Source: Bacillus sp. MYb209
GTDB lineage: Bacteria > Bacillota > Bacilli > Bacillales > Bacillaceae_G
Assembly: GCF_002975175.1 (NCBI RefSeq)
Contig: NZ_PCNZ01000015.1
Coordinates: 1 to 64,000 of the forward strand
Length of the DNA: 64,000 nt
Direction: 5' to 3'
Shown: piece by piece, positions 44,589 to 53,424 of the stretch
Layout: each line of letters starts with the position of its first letter
Numbering within the stretch: position 1 is the first letter of the stretch
Program-made: the position numbers and the translations under genes
The notes under the pieces: model-generated
Told to the model about the DNA's origin: nothing
Databases searched by the model: none
Seen by the model: only the letters and a program-made list of their open reading frames with translations

Positions 44589-46007
44589 AGCATTTTTACG
44601 AACTAATTTTTTATTTACAAATCCTAAAATTAACCCGCGTATTTGTGGATCAATTGCAAGGCCAATAATACCGTACAATATACCAGTAAGTGTTAGAGCT
44701 ACCAGTGGTGGTAAGTTAATTAATACTGTGCGGTATAGGGCGTAACTGATTATAAATGCTAGTGTATTAAATACAATCCCTTTGAATAGTAATGTAAATC
44801 CTTTACGAACGAATAAAGTAAACCCGATTAATAAAGTAACCTCAGTAATGATAGCAGCCACAGCAGCTCCCATCATTCCAAATTGGCCACCTAATACGAT
44901 GTAACTTATGATGGCAACAGCCAATCCAATTCCCATCGTTGTCGCACGCTTCCACTGTTGACCAATTGTTGTTAAATTATCAGCAAGTGGATAGTTGATG
45001 GATTGTAAAATGACCATAAAGGCTAAAATTGCAAGAGCATCACCAGCTGGTGCATATTCTTCACCTAATAAAGTAACAATCCAAAAGCTTGGATCAGCGA
45101 TAAATGGAATGGAGATTCCCATTCCTAAGAAAGACATAAGTTTTAATTCGAACTGAGATAGTTTTCTATGTTCATCAATATTCTTTTCATTTCCAAAAGC
45201 AAATAATTTTGGATAAAAGGCCGCTGCAATTACACCGGGTATTTGATAAAGTACAGCAGGTATTTTCGATGCAGCGCCAAAGAATCCAACTTGCTCATAT
45301 GTTGAAACTTTTTGTAATATAATGGGCCCTAACTGTGGTAAAAGCATAATGATGATCCCATTGATTGTGAAAATAAGCAGTTGATCTAAAATACCTTTGT
45401 CCCAGCCTTTATGAACTGTTGTATAGCGAATTACCATTATAAAGGCGATGACTCCTGTTACAAGACTAGATATCCCGTACATGGCAGCGACCATCATAAG
45501 TGACCATTTAAATGACATTCCTAGTAGAAGCGCAGCTGCGGCTGTCACGCCTTGTAGTACAGAAATAATCGCTGTAAATTGCATACGTTCTGTTACTTGG
45601 AAATAAGCCATTCCAACACCTTGTAAAGTCGCTCCAAACATGGTCGGTAGCACAACCCAATATACCATCGCACGTAAGTAAGCATCAGCATAGAAGAACT
45701 GAGCAAAAATAGCGAAGAGCACAGAAATTACGATAGCTAATACTAAACGAATACGTAAATAACTACTTATTAATACGCTAATGTTAGCATCGCTTCTCGT
45801 TCCTTCACGCATAAATGTATGTGTCAAACCTGCATCTGTAAAATAACAAATAACAGCGGAAACTGCTAATGCAGTTGTAAACATGCCATACTCACCTGGA
45901 GAAACGTATCTTGCAAAGAGAATGGTCGCAATAGCAAGTACAAAACGAACAGTAATATTTCCTACAAAGAGGTAGGATGCGTTTTTAAGAATTTTATTTG
46001 TTTTCAT
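44586..46007 (-). CDS. Wzx-type polysaccharide flippase (MOP superfamily)
   Basis: 473 aa with about 14 helices. The N-terminal block (ILKNASYLFVGNITVRFVLAI), ARYVSPGEYGMF and the mid-protein QVGFFGAASKIP match the polysaccharide-transport (RfbX) branch of MOP exporters. It would flip lipid-linked saccharide units across the membrane. The next gene upstream is a GT2 glycosyltransferase, 93 nt away. Confidence 0.9.
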   Translation of the reverse strand: MKTNKILKNASYLFVGNITVRFVLAIATILFARYVSPGEYGMFTTALAVSAVICYFTDAGLTHTFMREGTRSDANISVLISSYLRIRLVLAIVISVLFAIFAQFFYADAYLRAMVYWVVLPTMFGATLQGVGMAYFQVTERMQFTAIISVLQGVTAAAALLLGMSFKWSLMMVAAMYGISSLVTGVIAFIMVIRYTTVHKGWDKGILDQLLIFTINGIIIMLLPQLGPIILQKVSTYEQVGFFGAASKIPAVLYQIPGVIAAAFYPKLFAFGNEKNIDEHRKLSQFELKLMSFLGMGISIPFIADPSFWIVTLLGEEYAPAGDALAILAFMVILQSINYPLADNLTTIGQQWKRATTMGIGLAVAIISYIVLGGQFGMMGAAVAAIITEVTLLIGFTLFVRKGFTLLFKGIVFNTLAFIISYALYRTVLINLPPLVALTLTGILYGIIGLAIDPQIRGLILGFVNKKLVRKNA

Positions 46008-46100
46008 GGAACAAGACCTTTCTATTTTTCAGGACGCACTTCATCCTATTTGTAAATTTGATTTGTTTACGGAAAGTATGTTTAAAAGCGTATGCTTTAT

Positions 46101-47081
46101 TTAAGAAAACATAAACTTTATTCGTACAAACCAAAGCATTGCGTATAGTTTTTTGCTTCGTTTTCCATTTTTTGAATAAATTTTGCGACAATATTTATTT
46201 ATATCGCTCTTGATTAGTTGAACTTGTGATTTATCTAATTTAGAGTTTCCCTTAATGTATATACAAGCGTTGTTAATGACTGTATATGGGAATAAATAAG
46301 TTTCAAGGATTTCAATAAGTTCTGTAGAATCATTCACGATTAAGTCTTTTGACTTATTATGAACCCAATCTTTCATTCGATTAAATATTTCTAATTCTTT
46401 TGTTGTTTTTAATTCATAATCTTTATACTTTGAAGAAAGATTTCCTTCTGATAAGATTCGATAATATGTTAAATATTCATCTACATAGCATACATTTGTT
46501 ACACTCATTAATTTAAATAGAAATTCTAAGTCTTCTCCCCAGCTACATCCTGGTGTGAAACGAATGTTATGATCCATCACGGTAGATTTTTTGAAAATCC
46601 AAGTGCTCGTCTGAGCAACAACTTGATGTGTTAAGAAAGCTTTTGTCATATCACCTTTAATAAAGTTTGTCGTATGCTCAACTTTTTCCCCAGTCTCTTC
46701 GTAAAAGTTCATATAGCCGCAATAACAAGCGTTCATGTTGTTTTTATGCATACTTTCAATTTGTTTTTCTATTTTTGTTGGATGCCATAAATCATCACTA
46801 TCAAGAAAAGCAACATATTCTCCGCTAGCATTTTCAATTCCTGTATTACGAGCAACTGAAACGCCTTGATTTTCTTGTGGGACATATTTTAATTGTCCCG
46901 GATATTTCTGTTCAAGATTTTTTACAATAGAAGATGATTGATCTTTACTCCCGTCATCTACAATTACAATTTCAATATTTTTATATGTTTGATTTAGTAT
47001 TGATTCCATCGTCTCTTCGATGTATTTTTCCGCATTATACAGCGGGATAACAACTGAAACGATTTGTTTTTGTTCCATCAT
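46101..47081 (-). CDS. GT2-family glycosyltransferase
   Basis: 326 aa. A GT-A domain lies at the N-terminus with VVIPLYNAEKYI, VDDGSKDQS and the metal-binding FLDSDDLWHP. The C-terminal 100 residues are basic and helical without clear membrane spans. It is a likely cytoplasmic enzyme extending a lipid-linked oligosaccharide exported by the adjacent flippase; donor and acceptor sugars are unknown. A GAGGAG site precedes the ATG. Confidence 0.9.
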   Translation of the reverse strand: MMEQKQIVSVVIPLYNAEKYIEETMESILNQTYKNIEIVIVDDGSKDQSSSIVKNLEQKYPGQLKYVPQENQGVSVARNTGIENASGEYVAFLDSDDLWHPTKIEKQIESMHKNNMNACYCGYMNFYEETGEKVEHTTNFIKGDMTKAFLTHQVVAQTSTWIFKKSTVMDHNIRFTPGCSWGEDLEFLFKLMSVTNVCYVDEYLTYYRILSEGNLSSKYKDYELKTTKELEIFNRMKDWVHNKSKDLIVNDSTELIEILETYLFPYTVINNACIYIKGNSKLDKSQVQLIKSDINKYCRKIYSKNGKRSKKLYAMLWFVRIKFMFS

Positions 47082-47247
47082 ATAATTATTATCTCCTCAA
47101 ATTTTTTATGTTTTACACTTATATATAAGCCTTTTAAAGGGAAGATGATTACAAGAACATCTGTATAAGTTTACCGCATATAAACTTTGTAAATCAACTT
47201 TCTATTGTGGTACCTCGTATAATTAGAAAGAAATAATTTGAAATGAT

Positions 47248-47286
47248 AAAAGCCCCTTAATTTTTCAAGCGAAATTAAGGAGCTTT
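47248..47286 (-). terminator. Terminator after the DUF2304 gene
   Basis: A 15-bp stem, nearly perfect (CCCTTAATTT/AAATTAAGG core), followed in gene sense by TTTTATC. It splits the DPM-like/DUF2304 pair from the GT2/flippase pair. Confidence 0.8.
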
Positions 47287-47311
47287 AACATATTAGTATT
47301 TAGTTAGGAAG

Positions 47312-47656
47312 TTATTCTTTATCTGTTATCTTTAACTTTTGTTTTAATAATGCATAATCTTGCGTTAAGGTTACAAGTTGATGGTGTAATTTGGAGATTT
47401 TTCTCGTCAGGTCAAAAATTAAGATAAAACAGAATAATAGTCCGAATAAGAATAAAATGGACGGAGGATATTCTACTTTTAATAGTTTTCCAATCCAATT
47501 TATAATTTTATCCGTAGAACTTAAAATAGCCATTGCAATACAAACAAAAATCCATAAAATAGCATATTTTGTTTCTAAAGTCCCACGACGAATGGAATTA
47601 ATAATTAAGAAGAATAGTAATAAAATAAAGATAAATGAAAAGGTAATTATATGCAT
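47312..47656 (-). CDS. DUF2304 small membrane protein
   Basis: 114 aa. Three helices (about 3-20, 32-50 and 68-85) are followed by a coiled, charged tail (LHHQLVTLTQDYALLKQKL). DUF2304 proteins are nearly always encoded next to DPM1-like GT2 enzymes, as here with a 6-nt gap, and probably anchor or assist them. No activity is established. Confidence 0.85.
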   Translation of the reverse strand: MHIITFSFIFILLLFFLIINSIRRGTLETKYAILWIFVCIAMAILSSTDKIINWIGKLLKVEYPPSILFLFGLLFCFILIFDLTRKISKLHHQLVTLTQDYALLKQKLKITDKE

Positions 47657-47662
47657 TTATTA

Positions 47663-48391
47663 TCAACCTTTCACGATTTTTTGCATCAATATAGCAAGAC
47701 TTACCTTAACCATGTAATATGCAGATTTAAGGGGAGTGATGGAAGATTGTCCACCTTGTCGCTCTTGCATATTTACAGATATTTCATTAATGCGAAGTTT
47801 TTTCTTTTTTAAATGAATAAGGACTTCTGGTTCTGGATAATCTTTTGGATAATTGTGTGCAAAAATCTTAATTACTTCTCGATTGATAGCACGATACCCA
47901 GAAGTTGGATCCATAAATGTTTGTTTTGTTAGTACTTTCAATAGAGCAGTAAAATAAAAAATACCGATTCTTCGGGAAATACTACCTTTATATGCTGTTT
48001 TTTCTGTAAAACGTGAACCCAGCACCATATCGCATTGATCCTCGGCAATAGGCTGTATGATTTTGTATAAATCATCAGGATTATGTTGTCCATCAGCATC
48101 GAACTGAATCGCAATATCATATCCGTTCTCATAAGCGTATTTATATCCAGTTTGTACAGCTGAACCGATACCTAGATTATATGGTAAATTAACAAGATGA
48201 ACAGGGAAATCTTTTACGATTTGAGCTGTTTTATCTTTTGATCCATCATTAATAACGCAAATGCTTAATGCTGTAAAATGCTGTTTTAGTTCTAATAATC
48301 TTGTTAATGTATCTGCAATTGCTTCTTCCTCGTTATACGCTGGAATAATAATTAACGTTTTTGGTATTGAAATTGGTACCTCAATAGACAT
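47663..48391 (-). CDS. DPM1-like GT2 glycosyltransferase
   Basis: 242 aa, soluble GT-A domain without C-terminal helices: IIPAYNEEEAI, INDGSKDKT, QFDADGQHNP and SRFT, typical of dolichyl/undecaprenyl-phosphate mannose or glucose synthases. It heads a two-gene operon with DUF2304, which may supply the membrane part. I prefer ATG 48391 with AAGGGATGGTG upstream. An in-frame ATG ten codons earlier has no ribosome site. Confidence 0.88.
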   Translation of the reverse strand: MSIEVPISIPKTLIIIPAYNEEEAIADTLTRLLELKQHFTALSICVINDGSKDKTAQIVKDFPVHLVNLPYNLGIGSAVQTGYKYAYENGYDIAIQFDADGQHNPDDLYKIIQPIAEDQCDMVLGSRFTEKTAYKGSISRRIGIFYFTALLKVLTKQTFMDPTSGYRAINREVIKIFAHNYPKDYPEPEVLIHLKKKKLRINEISVNMQERQGGQSSITPLKSAYYMVKVSLAILMQKIVKG

Positions 48392-48558
48392 TACCGCACC
48401 ATCCCTTATATACTTAATCATATTATGGTCATTTTTAAACGAACATTATTTAATATACCATTAATAGTATAACAAAATAAAGGAAAAGCTGATGGGTGAT
48501 TTTAGGAAACAGGCATCGAATAAAAATGCTAAGGCGTAACACTTTATTATAATAAAAA

Positions 48559-48592
48559 ATACATGCAAGGAAGAAAAAACCTGTGCATGTAT
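48559..48592 (-). terminator. Terminator after the thioesterase gene
   Basis: ATACATGCA (48559-48567) pairs with TGCATGTAT (48584-48592); in gene sense it ends in TTTTTTA. Confidence 0.8.
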
Positions 48593-48609
48593 AAGATAAA
48601 ATTTTAATG

Positions 48610-49122
48610 TTACATATTCCAAGGCTTACTTAAAGTTAACACTTCAGCCATTTCTGTACTTTTCAAACGTCCTTTTTTTCTATTTTCTGCACGCTCTGAA
48701 CCAGTTGTATGTAGCCAATGTTCTTCCTCTGTTTCAGGAATTACTTGTGGTACAGATGAAGGTTTTCCGTCTTTTAATGCGACAAATGTAATAAAACACG
48801 TTGCGGCCATTCTACGCTCGCCTGCTAGTAGATCCTCTGCAATTACTTTTACGAAAACTTCCATTGAAGATTTTCCTGTATAACATACGAATGCTTCATA
48901 ACAAACAGAATCTGCTTGGTGAATTGGAGTTAAAAAATCAACGGAATCGATAGATGCTGTTACGCAATGTTTGCGGCTATGTCTTGCAGCTGCAATTGAA
49001 GCGATACTATCAATTTCTGCTAATAATTTCCCCCCAAAAAGTGTTTGGTGATTATTTAAATCGTTAGGAAAAACACGTGTTGTTTTAATTGCTTTTGATT
49101 CTCGCATGAATTTCTTTTCCAT
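48610..49122 (-). CDS. Hotdog-fold acyl-CoA thioesterase (YkhA-like)
   Basis: 170 aa, one hotdog domain of the BFIT/BACH type. The active-site block PNDLNNHQTLFGGKLLAEID (about 19-38) carries the catalytic Asn/Asp, and SIDSVDFLTPI follows. It hydrolyses acyl-CoA; chain-length preference is unknown. It is a single gene unrelated to the neighbouring glycan genes. GGGGATGAAT precedes the ATG. Confidence 0.92.
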   Translation of the reverse strand: MEKKFMRESKAIKTTRVFPNDLNNHQTLFGGKLLAEIDSIASIAAARHSRKHCVTASIDSVDFLTPIHQADSVCYEAFVCYTGKSSMEVFVKVIAEDLLAGERRMAATCFITFVALKDGKPSSVPQVIPETEEEHWLHTTGSERAENRKKGRLKSTEMAEVLTLSKPWNM

Positions 49123-49488
49123 ATATTCATCCCCTATTTTCTGTTTTCAATCAGAGTGACATGTGTAAGTGGAGTACTCATATTAGATATTTAATGAAGT
49201 AAAGTGTTCCAAAAGAGGATTATCCCGCTATTTGCGGGCTAATAGTCAGTGGAGGATGAACAAAACCCCCGCAGATTAAAGTTTCACTTTATTGAAATTT
49301 CTGTATTTGTATTCATGTAACTGAAAGAAAATTTATCGTATATAAAATGTAGTGTAAAAGAGGATTCGCTTACATTGCAAGTGAAAAAGTAATGACTATG
49401 TATTTGTCATAGAAATTCCCTATTAACCTTGTGCCTATTCATGATAAAATCGTTTTGTTATGAATGGAAATAGAGGTGCAATGGACAT
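49123..49488. other. 366-bp gap holding a short bcr1-type repeat
   Basis: Apart from the repeat at 49220-49292, it is AT-rich sequence that should hold divergent promoters for the thioesterase and the GT-C-like gene. I see no coding region. Confidence 0.55.
49220..49292 (-). repeat. bcr1-type repeat, internally deleted copy
   Basis: 73 bp in reverse orientation. It has the left end of the full element at 56881-57038 (TAAAGTGAAACTTTAATC, then a G-rich block and TTTTGTTCATCC) joined directly to its right end (GCAAATAGCGGGATAA). The join is at a GCCCGC shared by both sides, consistent with loss of about 85 bp between short direct repeats. Confidence 0.75.
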
Positions 49489-50802
49489 ATGAATCATATA
49501 AAAACAAATTTTTCGTCTTTCTTCAGTAAAATAATGATAGGTGCGATGCTCGCATTTTTTGTCTATAGTTGTTGGTCGGCTTTTGAAACAAGTAAGCAAT
49601 TTTTTGGGGGAAGTACAACAAGTATAACAATCGTATTAGTGATTTTTGTTATTCTTATTTTGTTAGTAGCATCAATTTTGCAATATCGTTTTACAGATAA
49701 ACAATTTCTTATTTTTCTTATAAGCATATCTATAGTTGTAAGACTTATCACAGTTCTATTTGTAGATGTTCCAATGATAGGTGATATGAAAGCTATGTAT
49801 GAGTCTGCAAAGCAGATTGCAATTGGCAATAATATAGAGAATGTAGCACAGTTACCTTTTATTATTTATGAATCGATCATCATTCGTATATTTGGTGATA
49901 CGGTATTTGCTTTACAACTATTTAATATTTTATTTTGTACAGGAACTGCATTTTTCATTTATCGCATTGCGTCAATGGTCTTTGGAGAAGAGTGTGGTCG
50001 TGTTGCATCAATGTTTTACGCTTTATATATTCCAAATATATTTATGAGTTCTGTATTAACGGCGGAATCACTCGCAATATTTTTATGTTATTGTGCTTGT
50101 TACATATTTTTATATAAGGGATTAGATCATCCTTATATGTGGGTAATTTCAGCCATTTTATTTGCGCTTAGCAATATGATTTTCCCAATGGGGTTATTTT
50201 TACCTATTTTTATAGCTGTATATGTGCTGTTAATTGAATTATTTCAATCAGCAACGAAACAAAAATTACTATTAAAAATGATAGGACTACTTATTCTGTT
50301 TTATAGTACTCATTTTGGTGTGAGCTATGGTATCAAGATGATGGGAATGTCACAGTATACGATTTCTAATCAGACTTATGTTCAATCTGTTTTAATTGGA
50401 AAAAGTCAAAATGAAGAAAAAACATCCAAAAATCAAAGTGTAAAAGAGCACATTGATCAAGAGTTAAAAGAAATGGAAGTAGAAAGGTTTAAACTGTTAA
50501 AACCAGTTATTAACCAGCTTTCAGACGAGGGAATAAATTCTATTATTTTTAAATGTGAAAAGCTTATATATATAGCGGTGACATTATTTATGTCCATAGC
50601 TTTATTACATTTTCTAATTAAGAAACAGCAAAATGAAGGATATATGTTGTTTGTATTATTAATTACCGGATATGTATCGTTAAGGCTCTTTCAAGTAGAT
50701 ATGGCATATTATAATATTATTATGCCAGCTTTGTTTATTTTACAAAGCTTTGGTGTTTATATGAGTTATTTTTATTGCCAAAAAATATTTTTCAGAAAAT
50801 AA
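49489..50802 (+). CDS. GT-C-like membrane protein (GT39/ArnT-type), function unknown
   Basis: 437 aa with about ten helices. The first extracytoplasmic loop has DVPMIGDMKAMYESA, resembling the acidic loop of GT39-type lipid-linked sugar transferases, and the order of helices (LQLFNILFCTGTAFFIYRIA) fits that superfamily. A cytosolic or external charged loop (about 305-350) interrupts the helices. It probably glycosylates a surface polymer or protein. GAGGTG lies 10 nt before the ATG. Confidence 0.75.
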   Translation: MNHIKTNFSSFFSKIMIGAMLAFFVYSCWSAFETSKQFFGGSTTSITIVLVIFVILILLVASILQYRFTDKQFLIFLISISIVVRLITVLFVDVPMIGDMKAMYESAKQIAIGNNIENVAQLPFIIYESIIIRIFGDTVFALQLFNILFCTGTAFFIYRIASMVFGEECGRVASMFYALYIPNIFMSSVLTAESLAIFLCYCACYIFLYKGLDHPYMWVISAILFALSNMIFPMGLFLPIFIAVYVLLIELFQSATKQKLLLKMIGLLILFYSTHFGVSYGIKMMGMSQYTISNQTYVQSVLIGKSQNEEKTSKNQSVKEHIDQELKEMEVERFKLLKPVINQLSDEGINSIIFKCEKLIYIAVTLFMSIALLHFLIKKQQNEGYMLFVLLITGYVSLRLFQVDMAYYNIIMPALFILQSFGVYMSYFYCQKIFFRK

Positions 50803-50828
50803 AAGAATCCATTTTGGATTCTTTTTTT
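50801..50828 (+). terminator. Terminator after the GT-C-like gene
   Basis: AGAATCCA pairs with TGGATTCT around TTT, with seven T's following. It overlaps the stop codon. Confidence 0.82.
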
Positions 50829-50893
50829 GTAGATGGATGATAAGGATGAATACAAAGTGGGGATGAAGAATCTCCACTTTGTATCGGTTTGCC

Positions 50894-52173
50894 TTATCGG
50901 TTTAGTTCTAGTTGTAAATTATCCGCTGTTAAGGCCATTTTCGAGGAATCGTCTTGAATACTCTTCATTACTTGTGAAATAGTTTCTAATTCATTTTCAA
51001 TTTTTTTATTTTGTTCTTTAGAGTTAGACATATCTTTTACGATTTCTTGGAAATATTGATCTGTCGCATGCATACTATCTGTCCCTTCAGATACGAGAGA
51101 GCTTATTTGTTCCACGGAAGAAGAGACGTGTATAATTTGTTCATTAGTTTTTTCAACGAGTTTTGTAACGTTGGAAATTGATTCTTTCGTTTGCTCTGAT
51201 AACTTTCGGATTTCTCTCGCTACGACTGAAAAACCTTTACCAAATTCGCCAGCACGTGCAGATTCAATAGCAGCATTTAATGCTAGTAAATTTGTTTGCT
51301 CGGCGATTGATTTTACAATATCAATGATTTCGTTAATTTTGTTAGAAATATCAAGAAGTTCACGAGTATCAGTAATGATAGTTTCCATATTCGTTTGTTT
51401 TGCAGATTTAATTGTTCTTTGCCTTTATTGGCCTTTTCTTCTGATGTCGTAGCTAATGATGTACCTGTTTTGGCAATTCCTACGATACTTTCTGATTTAG
51501 ATGTTAACTGTTGAATAGAAGAGCTTGTTTTTTCAGATACTGCCGCTAGTTCTGTTGCAATATGTGTAATCGTCATAGATGTCAGTTCTTTTTCTTTTTC
51601 ATGTTCTTTTTGGATTTTTTCATATTCGGATTCATAAGCTGCAATAACAAGTTCTTGTTCTAATATGAATAATTTATTTATTACGTTTATAGAATAAGGA
51701 AAATCGTCTATCGTTGAAATTTTCGTTTGCAAAATCTTCATGATGGAGCGGAATAATTCTTGATAAGCAGCAGTATACCATTTTCTATGTAAACCAATTT
51801 GTACGTGCCTTTTTGCAATTCTAACACGTTGTTCAATAAAATCTTCATTCATATTCCCGCTGAACAATTCTTTAATATGTGTCTTTAAAGTTTGTTTTAA
51901 TTTGGGAATAGAGCTGTAGCGTTCAATAACAGCAATTAAATTAGGTTGTTTTGTGATGTTGGTGTAGAATTTTTCTGTTATCCAATCTATTTCCTCATAA
52001 ATAAATGGCTGTAATACTTTAACAATTTGTAAATCTTCCTTTGAAATATGTAGCATATCCATTTGAGTTTTTAGTTCAGAATTAGCAGGCACGTTAAATA
52101 TGATTTTTTGGTCTTTGCTTAATTCAATTATACTGGTGTTTGTTTTATTTTTTTAAAAAACCCCAAGCATCAT
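50894..52173 (-). pseudogene. hemAT: Globin-coupled aerotaxis transducer HemAT, broken by two lesions
   Basis: Parts of one heme sensor/chemoreceptor are read in two frames. The globin domain and start of the signalling domain lie at 52092-51402, with KRHVQIGLHRKWY near the proximal His. The MCP signalling tip ([30 protein letters not shown] over the 50894-51388 part) follows in another frame. A run of four T's at 51398-51401 (plus strand) would restore one frame if it were five. The natural start appears to be ATG 52173/52170 after GGGGGAAGA, but codon 6 of the short form is TAA (52155-52153) where AAA is expected. Repaired, it would be about 425 aa, the usual HemAT size. Confidence 0.88.
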
Positions 52174-52269
52174 TCTTCCCCCTGTTTATAAAGCGTTTTC
52201 ATTTTTTGTTCTAATGTAATTATATATTTTTATATACAATTACTCTATAGTATATGGAATTGTATATAA

Positions 52270-52301
52270 ATTAAGAGAATTCTATGTAGAATTCTCTTAA
52301 T
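52270..52301 (-). terminator. Hairpin at the end of the TRIC-type gene
   Basis: A 15-bp perfect stem (52270-52284 with 52287-52301) overlapping the stop codon. The T run is weak in the gene direction. Confidence 0.6.
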
Positions 52302-52929
52302 GGCCTTTATTAATTTTTGCATGTGTTTTAAAGAAAACTGGGAAATGTACATTATATATTACGGTGACCACACGAATAACGAATGTTATTAATAAACAAA
52401 CATAGAAAGCTAATACGTGTGCCCCCATTGCATGTGTAATTAAGAAACTAACTGCTCCTAAAATAGAAGCAATTGCATATATCTCTTTTCGGAATACATA
52501 CGGGATATCTTGAGCGCAAATGTCACGTAAAATACCGCCCCCAATACCTGTAATAACTCCCATTGAAACGACTAAAAACGAGGCGTCAACGTGATGTGAC
52601 ATTGCTGCATTTGCACCAATAGCTGTAAATACACCTAAACCAACAGCATCAGAAAGCATAATAACAACTTGAAGTTTATTGATGCGCTCAAAAAACATAC
52701 ATGTGAATAATGCTGATAGTACACTTACGAAAAAGTAAATGGGTTTTACAAATGCGACAGGAGGCAGGTTACCAATCATAATATCACGAATAATACCGCC
52801 GCCGAGCGCAGTAGCTACAGCTAAACAAAGGACACCAAATAAATCTAGATCTTTTTTCAAACCAACTAATGTACCAGAAATGGCAGCGGCGATAATGCCA
52901 AGAAACGTAAATATATCGATTAATAACAT
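52297..52929 (-). CDS. TRIC-family (UPF0126/YvgT-like) cation channel
   Basis: 210 aa with seven helices arranged as two repeats of three plus one. Each repeat has the glycine-rich signature: ALGGGIIRDIMIG and GIGGGILRDIC. Bacterial TRIC channels are trimeric K+-permeable channels; physiological role in Bacillus is unclear. It is a single gene, with the start after GGAAGGAAT. Confidence 0.92.
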   Translation of the reverse strand: MLLIDIFTFLGIIAAAISGTLVGLKKDLDLFGVLCLAVATALGGGIIRDIMIGNLPPVAFVKPIYFFVSVLSALFTCMFFERINKLQVVIMLSDAVGLGVFTAIGANAAMSHHVDASFLVVSMGVITGIGGGILRDICAQDIPYVFRKEIYAIASILGAVSFLITHAMGAHVLAFYVCLLITFVIRVVTVIYNVHFPVFFKTHAKINKGH

Positions 52930-53424
52930 GGCTTTAATTCCTTCCTCTTAAAGATGTTCCAGAGAAAAAATATACACTAAAGTTTTGGAAATAACAATTA
53001 CTTTTCGCTACATGTAGAAAAATGGATGAAATAGCTAAAGAAAGCGTTTGAAAATGCTTGATAAGTAGCAATAAAGTAAAGCGGAAAAGTGTGGAAAGAT
53101 TAATAGTATAGTTTTTTGATGTAGCTTAGTTGGAGGGATGGTACAATAAGAGAAGTCCGCTTTGTACATTTGTATAAAATGATAAAAAAATATTTCTGTA
53201 CGGTCGAAAATAAGTGCATATGTGTTAGATAGTTTTTATAGGGATGGGGAAGGATAGCTAAAGGACAATGTTTTCGGTTACTAATAATGCTGGATTTGAC
53301 TAGTTTCGGCATGAAAAATAGTTCTCAATTTAAATATGAGTTATGTTATAATTGCTAGGTGTGTTTAAACAGTAGAAAACTATGATTAAAAGATAATGTA
53401 AAGATTTTTTATGGAGGTCTTGGA
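52930..53424. other. 495-bp gap, nothing recognised
   Basis: AT-rich sequence between the divergent TRIC-type and Wzy-like genes. It has a TATAAT at 53347-53352 that could serve the Wzy-like gene, with no good -35. Small open frames on the minus strand (for example 53100-53312) lack ribosome sites and look random. I see no repeat, RNA or convincing operator. Confidence 0.5.

Noticed and set aside
53037-53052. AGAAAGCGTTTGAAAA as a cre site
   Set aside because: It lacks conserved outer positions of the cre consensus and lies far from any likely start.
53100-53312. Minus-strand frame in the 495-bp gap before the Wzy-like gene
   Set aside because: No ribosome site, composition like random AT-rich DNA, no recognisable domain.
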